This document shows positions 51,681 through 59,594 of a DNA stretch of 64,000 nt, piece after piece; the first letter of the stretch is position 1, and each line of letters starts with the position of its first letter. The notes below the pieces were generated by a model, which ran no database searches, had not been told where the DNA came from, and saw only the letters and a program-made list of their open reading frames with translations. The position numbers were made by a program, and so were the translations under genes. Origin of the DNA: Pseudarthrobacter sp. BIM B-2242 (GTDB taxonomy: Bacteria; Actinomycetota; Actinomycetes; Actinomycetales; Micrococcaceae). The stretch covers positions 992,001-1,056,000 of the forward strand of contig NZ_CP061721.1 of assembly GCF_014764445.1 (NCBI RefSeq), written 5' to 3'.

Positions 51681-51715
51681 AGTGCCCCCGTCGCCGATCA
51701 GGCGACGGGGGCACT
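51681..51715. terminator. Bidirectional terminator between convergent genes
   Basis: A 15-bp perfect stem, AGTGCCCCCGTCGCC with GGCGACGGGGGCACT, has a 5-nt GATCA loop. It lies between the ferredoxin stop and the stop of the convergent MHS transporter gene. Confidence 0.9.
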
Positions 51716-51734
51716 GCCATTTGCTGTGTGGTGC

Positions 51735-53123
51735 CTACCGGACAGGGTTGTTCACTTCGCGCTCCACCGTTGCGGCGGCATGCTGTTCACGACGCAGCGC
51801 AGTGCCCTCGAGATAGGGTGCGCCCAGCTTCTCGATGGGCGTCCTGTACGTCTCGCGGGAGTAAAAAACACAGACGCCGGCAATGAGCATGCAGACAGTC
51901 GCAAAGACGGCCACGGGGAGCCAGCCCGTTACTCCCGGCGTCAGGAGCATGCTGGCGATCATCGGCGCGAATCCGGCGAGCACCAGGCCCAGCTGGTTGC
52001 CCAGTGCCATGCCCGTGTAGCGCACGGGAGTGGCGAACTGCTCGGCCACGAACGCTGGCCAGACACCGTTGTAGGCCGAGTACAGCACTGTCATATTCAG
52101 GAATGCCGCCAGGAAGACCAGCACGATGTTGCCCGAGGACAATGCCAGAAAATACACAAAAATCGTGGCGGAACAGCCAATCGCGGCTGCCAGCAACAAG
52201 GGCCGGCGACCGATCCGGTCCGCAAGCGTCGCGGTGAACGGCATCACGAGCATCGACAAGCCGATGGCCACGGCGTTGACAGTCAGGATGGAGGAGCGGT
52301 CGAACCCCGCAGTGGAGGTGGCGTAGGCCAGCCCAAAGACAGTAAAAACTGTCTGCATAACCACCATGATGGACATACCCGCCACGCGCGCCACGTCAGG
52401 AGCCTGAAACTTGAGGACCTCCTTGACGGGCATGGGCGTGACCTGTTCCTTCTCCTGTGCCGCCTCGAAGACAGGGGTCTCATCCAGGTGCGTCCGCACC
52501 CAATAAGCCACCGCGAGGACAACGATGGACAGCCAGAACGGGACGCGCCAGCCCCAGCTCATCATGGCCTCCTGGGGGAGGGCAGTCACCGGAATGAACA
52601 CCAGGGTGGCCAGGACCATGCCCGAGGCGTAGCCCATCATGACGAAGCTGGTGAAGAAGGCACGTTTTCCGTCGGGGGAGTGCTCCAGGGTGAGTGTGGA
52701 CGCGCCCGCCGATTCAGCACCGGCGGAGAATCCCTGGGCCAGGCGCCCGGCCACCAGGAGAATCGGGGCCCAGACACCCACCTGCTCATACGTAGGCAGG
52801 CACCCAATACCGAGTGAGGCCAGGCCCATGATGCCCAGCGTGAGCAGCAGGATCTTCTTGCGGCCCAGCTTGTCGCCGAAGTGGCCCATGACCAGCCCGC
52901 CGACCGGTCGCGCCACGTACGCGACGCCGAACGTGGCCAGTGCGCCGATCAGGCCGACGGCGGGGTCGTCCGATGGGAAGAACAGGTGCGGGAAGACCAA
53001 GGCCGCCGCGGTGCCGTAGATGAAGAAGTCGTAGTACTCCAGCGTGCTCCCCAAGAAAGACGCCAGGGCCGCCTTCCGCGGGGTCTTCGGCGGTGCGGTG
53101 CGGGTGTCAGGTGATGTTTCCAT
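51735..53123 (-). CDS. MFS transporter, metabolite:H+ symporter (MHS) family
   Basis: This 462-aa inner-membrane transporter has 12 predicted helices. LGSTLEYYDFFIYGTAAALVF near the N-terminus and the loop GHFGDKLGRKKILLL are MHS landmarks, as in shikimate and alpha-ketoglutarate permeases. SAGAESAGASTLTLEHSPDGKR is also typical. It probably imports an organic acid, perhaps the growth substrate of the adjacent pathway. It lies downstream of Dabb, FAD dehydrogenase and SDR genes on the same strand, probably in one operon. Confidence 0.9.
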   Translation of the reverse strand: METSPDTRTAPPKTPRKAALASFLGSTLEYYDFFIYGTAAALVFPHLFFPSDDPAVGLIGALATFGVAYVARPVGGLVMGHFGDKLGRKKILLLTLGIMGLASLGIGCLPTYEQVGVWAPILLVAGRLAQGFSAGAESAGASTLTLEHSPDGKRAFFTSFVMMGYASGMVLATLVFIPVTALPQEAMMSWGWRVPFWLSIVVLAVAYWVRTHLDETPVFEAAQEKEQVTPMPVKEVLKFQAPDVARVAGMSIMVVMQTVFTVFGLAYATSTAGFDRSSILTVNAVAIGLSMLVMPFTATLADRIGRRPLLLAAAIGCSATIFVYFLALSSGNIVLVFLAAFLNMTVLYSAYNGVWPAFVAEQFATPVRYTGMALGNQLGLVLAGFAPMIASMLLTPGVTGWLPVAVFATVCMLIAGVCVFYSRETYRTPIEKLGAPYLEGTALRREQHAAATVEREVNNPVR

Positions 53124-53134
53124 GGTGAATCTCC

Positions 53135-53464
53135 TTAAGACGGCGGTGTCTTGGCGGAAGCCGGCCGGGGATCCTCAAGGTGGAAGTCCACCGAGAGGAT
53201 GTGCTGGCTGTTGGGGAACGAGTACGCCTTCAGCGGCTCGTGGAGAGGATGCGTGTTGTACACGGCGATGTCCTCGACCGTTTCGAAGTCCGCCACGATG
53301 GCGTAATCGAAGGAACGCTCGGCGCTGAGCACATCCGGTCCGTGCGTCAGATTTAGCATGCCCGGAATATTGCCTCGCATCCTGTTGAGCCCGGCGATCC
53401 AGGTCTGCTTGTCGGCTGGGGGAAAGTCCGGCTTGAATTTGAAAAGGACGGTGTGGCGGATCAT
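53135..53464 (-). CDS. Dabb (stress-responsive alpha/beta barrel) protein
   Basis: This 109-aa protein starts at ATG 53464, one base after the upstream FAD gene stops. MIRHTVLFKFKPDFPP and the YAIVADFETVEDIAVYNTHP segment match the Dabb dimeric ferredoxin-like fold. Members include cyclases and proteins of aromatic or terpenoid catabolism. In this position it may act as an isomerase or lyase in the pathway. The family does not fix a reaction. Confidence 0.85.
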   Translation of the reverse strand: MIRHTVLFKFKPDFPPADKQTWIAGLNRMRGNIPGMLNLTHGPDVLSAERSFDYAIVADFETVEDIAVYNTHPLHEPLKAYSFPNSQHILSVDFHLEDPRPASAKTPPS

Positions 53465-53465
53465 C

Positions 53466-55160
53466 TCAGGCACCGGCCTCCACAAGCTCGGCCACCGGTG
53501 ACGGTGCGGCGTGCTCCAACGAGCTCGGGACATAAGCGGGATCCTGGCCAGCGATGGTCCGTCCGGCGAGGTAGCCCATGGTCATGATGGGGCCCAGCGT
53601 GGCGCCGGCGCCGGGGTAGCCCGCGGCGTAGGCGTTTTCGGTGGTGTTGCCGGCTGCGTAGAGTCCTTCGATGGGGCGGTTGTCGACGTCGAGCACGCGG
53701 GCCAGCCCGTCGGTTGCCACGCCGCCGTTGGTGCCGAAGGCGCCGTTGACCACTTCCATGGCGTAGAAGGGCCCGGTCTGCATTGGACCCAGGGACGGGT
53801 TCGGGTAGGCGTTCTCCGCGTCACCCCAGTATTTGTCGTAGGCGCTCTCACCGCGGCCGAAGTCCGGATCCTCGCCCTTGGCGGCGAAGCCGTTGAACCG
53901 GGCCACGGTCTCCACAAGATTCCGGGCAGGAACGTTGATCTTTTCCGCCAGCTCCTCCAGTGTTGCGGCCTCGGCCAGGTAGGCCGGCGTGGGCTCGCCG
54001 GCGCGGTGGGCCAGGATGCCGTAACGCTCCATGTAGGCGTGGTCCACGATCACGTGGGCAGGGGTGTTGAGGGTCTGGTTCGCGGCGGAGTCCCAGGACT
54101 GCAGGCAACGGGCGAGGTCGTTGTAGTTCTGCGACTCGTTGGCGAAGCGACGGCCGTGGCGGTTCACCATGATGGACCCCGGGCCCTGGCGTTCGAAGCG
54201 CAGCAGGGTGCCGATCGGCTGCCCGTCGCGCGTATCGCCGGTGATGGACATCGGGGCCCACCAAGCCTCGCGCGTGCCGCGGGTCTGCCCGCCGATGCGC
54301 TGGGACATCCGCAGCCCGTCGCCGGTGTTGGAGGGCGGCGAGCACATGGTGTAAAGCCGTGAGGCCAGCATCGAATCGGCCAGTGCCTTGTCCCATTCGA
54401 AACCCCCGGTGGCCAGCACCACGCCGTCGTTCGCGCGGATGATCTCGCCGGTTTCGAGCTCGACGCCGGTCACCCGGCCGCCGTCGGTCACCAGCCGGTG
54501 CCCGCGGGCACCGGTGGCCAGCGCCGCACCGCTCCGGACCAGGCTGGCCAGCAGCATGGACACCAGGGCCTGGCCCTTCGCCACAAAACCGTCCTTCTGG
54601 CGCTGATCCAGCTCCGCCCAGGGGAACTTGGTGAAGGCGCCCCAGGTCTCGTACTCCTGCATGGTGAACGGCGCGCGGCCGTCGGTGCGGACATGGGCGG
54701 TGAGGGAGCCGAGGGCTTCCTTGCTGTTGAAGAGCTCAGGTTCCACGGTGCGGCCGCCGTCCAGTGCGCCGGGCAGGTCCTGGCGGTAATCCGGGAAGTT
54801 GTCCAGGAAAATGAACCGCACGCCGCACTCGTCTTCCACGAACTGCAGCATCTGGTCCCCGTGGTTCAACGCGGCGTCCAGCAGGTCCTCGCGGCCGCGG
54901 CCCCGGGCCACCGCGCGTACATATTCACCGGCCGCTGCCTTGGAGTCGGTGATGCCTGCCTCTCGGGCGTGGTGGTTGTCAGCCACCCAGAGCATGCCAC
55001 CGGAAACAGCCGAGGTGCCGCCCAGCAGGTCGCTCTTTTCCAGGATAATGACAGATTTGCCCGCACGGGCTGCAGTAGCCCCTGCGGTGAGGGCGCCGGC
55101 GCCGGAACCCACGACGACGACGTCGTACGTTTCCGCTGCGGTTCCACTGACGAATTTCAT
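53466..55160 (-). CDS. FAD-dependent dehydrogenase 1 (KstD/fumarate-reductase-like flavoprotein)
   Basis: This 564-aa flavoprotein starts at ATG 55160, after GAAAGGC. The FAD site VVVVGSGAGALTAGATAARAG (about 13-33), GGTSAVSGGMLWVADN and the C-terminal GLYAAGNTTENAYAAGYPGAG place it with 3-ketosteroid delta1-dehydrogenase and fumarate-reductase-type enzymes. These oxidise or reduce C-C bonds next to a carbonyl. With the SDR upstream it could dehydrogenate a cyclic ketone. It is a paralogue of FAD dehydrogenase 2 at 57019, on the other strand. Confidence 0.87.
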   Translation of the reverse strand: MKFVSGTAAETYDVVVVGSGAGALTAGATAARAGKSVIILEKSDLLGGTSAVSGGMLWVADNHHAREAGITDSKAAAGEYVRAVARGRGREDLLDAALNHGDQMLQFVEDECGVRFIFLDNFPDYRQDLPGALDGGRTVEPELFNSKEALGSLTAHVRTDGRAPFTMQEYETWGAFTKFPWAELDQRQKDGFVAKGQALVSMLLASLVRSGAALATGARGHRLVTDGGRVTGVELETGEIIRANDGVVLATGGFEWDKALADSMLASRLYTMCSPPSNTGDGLRMSQRIGGQTRGTREAWWAPMSITGDTRDGQPIGTLLRFERQGPGSIMVNRHGRRFANESQNYNDLARCLQSWDSAANQTLNTPAHVIVDHAYMERYGILAHRAGEPTPAYLAEAATLEELAEKINVPARNLVETVARFNGFAAKGEDPDFGRGESAYDKYWGDAENAYPNPSLGPMQTGPFYAMEVVNGAFGTNGGVATDGLARVLDVDNRPIEGLYAAGNTTENAYAAGYPGAGATLGPIMTMGYLAGRTIAGQDPAYVPSSLEHAAPSPVAELVEAGA

Positions 55161-55235
55161 GGTGATGCCTTTCGGGAGATGTTTGGTGCCGCCGCGCGCC
55201 ATGGGACGGTGCGGCGGGAGGAGCGGGAGCGTGGC

Positions 55236-55997
55236 TCAGACCGCGGTGTAACCGCCGTCGATCACGAGCTCCGAACCCGTGGTGAAGCGGGATTCGTCCG
55301 AGGCCAGGTATAGGACGCCGTAGGCGATTTCCTCGGGTTCACCCTGCCGGGGAAGCGGGTTGGAGCCGAGCAGCTGCTTGTAGTACGCCTCCGGGCCAAC
55401 CGTGGACTGTTCCGCGGAGCGGCGGCTCATCCGGGTGTTCATGGAGCCGGGGTGGATGGAGTTGACCCGGATGCCGTGGGCTCCGTAGGCGGCGGCATCG
55501 GACTTGCTCAGCAGCCGGACGGCGCCCTTGGTGGCGTGGTAGAGCGGGACAGAGCTGCCACCGGTGAGGCCATGGATCGAGGAGAAGTTGATGATGCTCC
55601 CGGCGCCCTTGGCAATCATGCCCGGGACCACGTGCTTGGTCATCAGCCAGACGCCCTTGACGTTGACGTTGAAGATGGTGTCGAAGTCCGTGCCGGAGGC
55701 GGTGTGGGACGGCCCGGCCGGTCCGATGATGCCGGCGGCGTTGACCAGGATGTCCGGCGCGCCGATGTCCGCGGTGACGCGCCGGATTGCCTCGGCAACG
55801 CTGTCCTCGCTGGTGACGTCAACGTCGTACTCGCGGACGTTGTGATGGTCGACGGCGGCCGGCGCCCCTGCCATGTCCAGGCTGGCAACCTGGGCGCCGT
55901 GTTCGGCGAGCAGCGCCGCCGTGGCGCTGCCGAGATCCCCCCGGCCGCCGGTGATGACCGCCGTCTTGCCGGCGACCCGGCCGTGCGTGATGTTCAT
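55236..55997 (-). CDS. Short-chain dehydrogenase/reductase 1
   Basis: This is a 253-aa classical SDR. The cofactor site is AVITGGRGDLGSATA (TGGxGDxG), with LVNAAGIIG (NAG motif), catalytic Ser in INFSSIHG and YHATKGAVRLL (Tyr and Lys), ending SELVIDGGYTAV. An Asp-containing SLDMAG after the second strand suggests NAD(H). It leads the minus-strand operon with the FAD dehydrogenase, Dabb and MHS genes. A 20-bp palindrome lies 79 bp upstream of its start. Confidence 0.9.
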   Translation of the reverse strand: MNITHGRVAGKTAVITGGRGDLGSATAALLAEHGAQVASLDMAGAPAAVDHHNVREYDVDVTSEDSVAEAIRRVTADIGAPDILVNAAGIIGPAGPSHTASGTDFDTIFNVNVKGVWLMTKHVVPGMIAKGAGSIINFSSIHGLTGGSSVPLYHATKGAVRLLSKSDAAAYGAHGIRVNSIHPGSMNTRMSRRSAEQSTVGPEAYYKQLLGSNPLPRQGEPEEIAYGVLYLASDESRFTTGSELVIDGGYTAV

Positions 55998-56075
55998 GTT
56001 CCGCTCCTTGTCAATCCGCAGCCTCGTCGCTGCGCCTTAGCTACGGTGACAGGGATGCTGTGAGCGGAACCACAA

Positions 56076-56095
56076 GATTGCCGATGAACGGTAAT
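56076..56095. promoter_or_regulatory. Putative IclR operator A (GATTGCCGATGAACGGTAAT)
   Basis: This near-palindrome (ATTGCCG..CGGTAAT) matches 17 of 20 bases with the site at 56903-56922. It lies upstream of SDR 1 and is probably bound by IclR regulator 2, encoded between the two sites. Confidence 0.7.
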
Positions 56096-56103
56096 CCCGG
56101 CCC

Positions 56104-56889
56104 TTATTGGCTTTGCCGGACGGTCCCCTTGAGTTCTCCGCGCCAGCCCAGGGCGCGCGACACCCCGCGGGCTCCGGCCATCAGCACGGGCACCCGGGCG
56201 GAAGTGTTCTCCTCGGTCCGCGGCACAATCACGCTCAGGGCTGCCACCGCCGTGTTGTCAGGCCCGAAGACCGGCACGGCAATGCCGGTGGTCTCGGGAA
56301 CAATGACGCCGGGCATGGCGGCGAAGCCCCGCTGACGGATATCGGCCAGGTGGCGCCGCAGCAACGCGGGCTCCGTGAGCGTGGTGTCGGTGTACTTGGT
56401 CAGGGGCCTGGCGAGGATCTTGTCCTGGTAGGCGGCCGGGGAGTGGGCCAGCAGGATCAGCCCCGACGACGTGGCGTGCAGGGGGAGCCGGCCGGCGATT
56501 TTGGAAATGTCCACCACCGTGGAGTGGGTGCCGATGCGTTCGATGTAGAGGACCTCATCCGAATCCAGGATGCCCAGGGTGGTGGCGTACTGCACCACGG
56601 ACTGGACGTCCTCCATAAACGGCAGCGCGGCCTCCCTCAGGCCCACCATCTTGGAGCCGCGGGACGCCAGTTCCCACATTTTGGTTCCGATGTGCACGGC
56701 GCCGCCCTGTTCGCGCTCCAGGAGGCGCTCGTGCAGCAGTTCGTTGACCAGCCTGTAGGTGGTGGTGACCGGGAGTCCAGTCCGGCGGCTCAGCTCGGCC
56801 ACGGTCATGGTCTGGTGGCGGTCATCGAAGGCGCTCACCACCCTGACGAATCGGGCGATCATCGACTCGCCGGATGCGGAATTTGCCAT
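56104..56889 (-). CDS. IclR-family transcriptional regulator 2
   Basis: This 261-aa IclR protein has an HTH in VVSAFDDRHQTMTVAELSRR and LPVTTTYRLVNELLHERLL. Its effector domain has QYATTLGILDSDEVLYIERI, PLHATSSGLILLAHSPAAYQD and TGIAVPVFGPDNTAVAALSVI. It is divergent from FAD dehydrogenase 2 and lies between the two FAD/SDR units. Both flanks carry the same 20-bp palindrome, so it likely controls both units. It is similar to IclR regulator 1. Confidence 0.9.
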   Translation of the reverse strand: MANSASGESMIARFVRVVSAFDDRHQTMTVAELSRRTGLPVTTTYRLVNELLHERLLEREQGGAVHIGTKMWELASRGSKMVGLREAALPFMEDVQSVVQYATTLGILDSDEVLYIERIGTHSTVVDISKIAGRLPLHATSSGLILLAHSPAAYQDKILARPLTKYTDTTLTEPALLRRHLADIRQRGFAAMPGVIVPETTGIAVPVFGPDNTAVAALSVIVPRTEENTSARVPVLMAGARGVSRALGWRGELKGTVRQSQ

Positions 56890-56902
56890 CGAACCTCCTT
56901 GT

Positions 56903-56922
56903 GATTCCCGATCAATGGTAAT
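56903..56922. promoter_or_regulatory. Putative IclR operator B (GATTCCCGATCAATGGTAAT)
   Basis: The site is in the 129-bp divergent region between IclR regulator 2 and FAD dehydrogenase 2, 14 bp from the regulator start. It matches operator A at 17 of 20 positions. Confidence 0.7.
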
Positions 56923-57018
56923 GGCGGTCGTGGTGGTTCCTCATTCCCGTTCTACTGGGGGCTGGCATTCCCCCCGGCTGCCGCACCGATGCGCAGCCAC
57001 TGAACGGAGCAAGAAACC

Positions 57019-58743
57019 ATGAGTAAGATTGTTGTGTGTGATGTCCTGGTGATCGGGTCCGGTGTGGCCGGCATGGCTGCAGCGTTGAAGGCGGCATCGC
57101 AGGGGCTGAGCGTGATTGTTGCCGAGAAGGAGCAGTACTTCGGCGGCACCACCGCGATTTCGGCCGGCTGGGCCTGGGTCCCGGGCAACAAGCAGGGCGT
57201 GGCCCAGGGCGACACCCGCGAGGAAGCGGAAACCTACCTGAAGAACCTCGCGCCGGACACGTTCAATGAGGCCGGTGTCCGCAGCTTCCTGGACACCGTG
57301 CCCGAAGCCCTCGCATTCTTCGAGGACGAGACGGACGTGAAGTTCACGTACCCGGAAAAGTCCCCGGACTACAAGATGGACCTGCCCGGGGCCAAGCTCT
57401 CGGGCCGGGCCATCCTGCCCCAGGACGTTGATGCACGCGTCCTCGGTGACAAACGCATGCTGATGCAGCCCTACATGAGCTCCTACACGGTTTTCGGGTA
57501 TATGCCGCAGGTGGGCCCGGACATCAACGAGTTCTTCCACGTCAACCAGTCGGTCAAGTCCTTCGTTTATGTGGCGAAGAAGCTGCTCCGGACCTGGGCG
57601 GACGCCGCCCGGTACAAGCGCCCCGTGCTCCGGTCCAACGGCAACGCGCTGATGACCCGCATGGTCAAGAGCGCCGATGATCTGGGAATCCGGCTCTGGA
57701 ACTCCTCACCCGCGCTTTCGCTGACACGGGACGACGCCGGCACCGTCACGGGGGCAGTCATCGGGGGCCAGCATGCTGCCACCGTGACCGCAAAGCTGGG
57801 GGTCATCCTGGCCGCCGGCGGATTCTCCGGCAACAAGGAACTGCGCCGGCAGTACTTCCCGCACGATGCCGAGGGCGACGACCACTTCACGCCCACCGTG
57901 GGCCACGGCGGCGACGCCGCCACCCTGGCGCTCAGCGCCGGCGGACACATCGACAACTCGGTGTTCAGCGTGGGCTCCTGGGCTCCGGTAACGGTCTTCA
58001 AGTACCTCAACGGCAAGCAGCGCCTCTTCCCGCACCTCCGGGCCATCGGGCTGCCGGGGCTGATCGCCGTGGACCGCCACGGCAAACGCTTCGGCAACGA
58101 GGCCCTCAGCTACCACGACTTCGGCGGCGCCATGATCGGGCACAACCAGGACGAAGACAAGACGTTTGGCTATGTGATCGGTGACGCCAAGACCATGCAC
58201 AAGTACGGCATCGGCTACGCCAAGCCCTGGCCCATGCCGCGCGGCTACTTCTACAAGACCGGCTACCTGGTCAAGGGGGCAACGCTGGAGGAACTGGCCG
58301 GCAAACTCGGCATTGACGCCGAAGGTTTGAAAGCCACCGTGGCTGAGTTCAATCCGGCCGCCGAACGCGGCGAGGACCCTGCATTCGGCCGGGGCTCCAC
58401 CCTGTACAACAACTTCCGCGGCGACATGGACCACAAGCCCAACCCCAACCTGGCCATCGTGGGCAAGGGGCCGTACTACGCGGCAAAGATCCAGATGGGT
58501 GATCTTGGCACCTTCGCCGGCATTGGCGTCAACGGGTCCTCCGAGGTTGAAACCGCGGAGGGGACCGCCATTCCGGGGCTGATCGCCGTGGGTTCAGCAG
58601 CCGTCAGCGTGTTCGGCGGCGGCTACCCGGGCTACGGCTCCCACATCGGTCCCGCCCTTGTTTTCGGGTACCGGGCCGGCCGGGACGTTGCCAAACTTGC
58701 CGCCGGGCGCGGCCGGCGTTCCGAGCTGGCGGACCGTGCATAA
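57019..58743 (+). CDS. FAD-dependent dehydrogenase 2 (KstD/fumarate-reductase-like flavoprotein)
   Basis: This 574-aa flavoprotein belongs to the same family as FAD dehydrogenase 1: VLVIGSGVAGMAAALKAASQG (FAD, about 9-29), GGTTAISAGWAWVPGN and a C-terminal GTAIPGLIAVGSAAVSVFGGGYPGYGS. It starts at ATG 57019, with a weak GGAGCAAGAA upstream. The next gene, an SDR, overlaps its last eight bases. The FAD+SDR pairing thus repeats that on the minus strand. The two probably act on successive or alternative intermediates of one ring-degradation pathway. Confidence 0.87.
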   Translation: MSKIVVCDVLVIGSGVAGMAAALKAASQGLSVIVAEKEQYFGGTTAISAGWAWVPGNKQGVAQGDTREEAETYLKNLAPDTFNEAGVRSFLDTVPEALAFFEDETDVKFTYPEKSPDYKMDLPGAKLSGRAILPQDVDARVLGDKRMLMQPYMSSYTVFGYMPQVGPDINEFFHVNQSVKSFVYVAKKLLRTWADAARYKRPVLRSNGNALMTRMVKSADDLGIRLWNSSPALSLTRDDAGTVTGAVIGGQHAATVTAKLGVILAAGGFSGNKELRRQYFPHDAEGDDHFTPTVGHGGDAATLALSAGGHIDNSVFSVGSWAPVTVFKYLNGKQRLFPHLRAIGLPGLIAVDRHGKRFGNEALSYHDFGGAMIGHNQDEDKTFGYVIGDAKTMHKYGIGYAKPWPMPRGYFYKTGYLVKGATLEELAGKLGIDAEGLKATVAEFNPAAERGEDPAFGRGSTLYNNFRGDMDHKPNPNLAIVGKGPYYAAKIQMGDLGTFAGIGVNGSSEVETAEGTAIPGLIAVGSAAVSVFGGGYPGYGSHIGPALVFGYRAGRDVAKLAAGRGRRSELADRA

Positions 58744-59497
58744 CGCAGGATCCGCGGTGGTCACGGGCGGTGGCTCCGGGATCGGGGAAGCCATCGCCCT
58801 CAAGCTGGGGGAAGCAGGATACGCGGTGACCATCGGTGACATCGGCGATGCGGCTGCCGAGGTTGCCGCGAAGATCATTGCCGGTGGCGGAGAGGCCCAG
58901 TTCGTCCATACGGATGTGACCGACGAAGACTCGGTGCGCGGCCTGATGGAGGCGGCGGCCACCGCCTATGGCGGCCTGGACGTCCTGGTGGCCAATGCCG
59001 GGATTCCGGAGGTGAAGGCTGCCGTTCACGAACTGGACCTGTCCAAGTGGCAGCGTGTCATTGACGTTAACCTCACGGGCGTGGCCCTCTGCAACAAATG
59101 GGCTGTGGCCACCATCCTCGAAAACCGGCGGCAGGGCGCAGAACCGCGATCGGCCTCGGTGATCAACATGGCTTCGATTTTGGCCCATGTGGGCCAGTCA
59201 CACAGCAACGCCTACTCCGCCGCGAAGGCCGCCGTGGCCAACTTCACCCGCTCAGCAGCCTTGACTTACGCCACGGACGGTATCCGGTTCAATGCGGTCT
59301 CGCCTGGCTATGTGGACACGCCTTTGCTGGGCCGGCTGCCGGAGGAGACGCGCTCCCAGATGGTCTCGAGGCAGCCGATCGGCCGGTTGCTTCGGCCGGA
59401 GGAGATCGCCAATGTTGTCCTGTTCCTCGCGGGGGATGGATCGTCGGCCATGACGGGATCCATCGTCACCGTGGACGGCGGATACACCGCTGCCTAA
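58736..59497 (+). CDS. Short-chain dehydrogenase/reductase 2
   Basis: This 253-aa classical SDR starts at GTG 58736, the first start that gives a normal N-terminus (VHNAGSAVVTGGGSGIGEA); it overlaps the flavoprotein stop by eight bases. Motifs are TGGGSGIG, LVANAGIP, INMASIL (Ser region), YSAAKAAVANF (Tyr-Lys) and GSIVTVDGGYTAA. TIGDIGDAA after the second strand suggests NAD(H). It is translationally coupled to FAD dehydrogenase 2. Confidence 0.9.
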   Translation: MHNAGSAVVTGGGSGIGEAIALKLGEAGYAVTIGDIGDAAAEVAAKIIAGGGEAQFVHTDVTDEDSVRGLMEAAATAYGGLDVLVANAGIPEVKAAVHELDLSKWQRVIDVNLTGVALCNKWAVATILENRRQGAEPRSASVINMASILAHVGQSHSNAYSAAKAAVANFTRSAALTYATDGIRFNAVSPGYVDTPLLGRLPEETRSQMVSRQPIGRLLRPEEIANVVLFLAGDGSSAMTGSIVTVDGGYTAA

Positions 59498-59513
59498 CGG
59501 CGCTCGCTGACAA

Positions 59514-59554
59514 ACCGCGACGGCCGCACCCGGGCCGGGTGCCGCCGTCGCGGT
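59514..59554 (+). terminator. Terminator after SDR 2
   Basis: ACCGCGACGG pairs with CCGTCGCGGT, with an inner GCACCCGG / CCGGGTGC stem, followed by CTTTGT. It lies 17 bp after the stop and faces the convergent phosphatase gene. Confidence 0.8.
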
Positions 59555-59594
59555 CTTTGTGGGGAGACCAGATCATCCGGGCGTTTCGCCGGGT

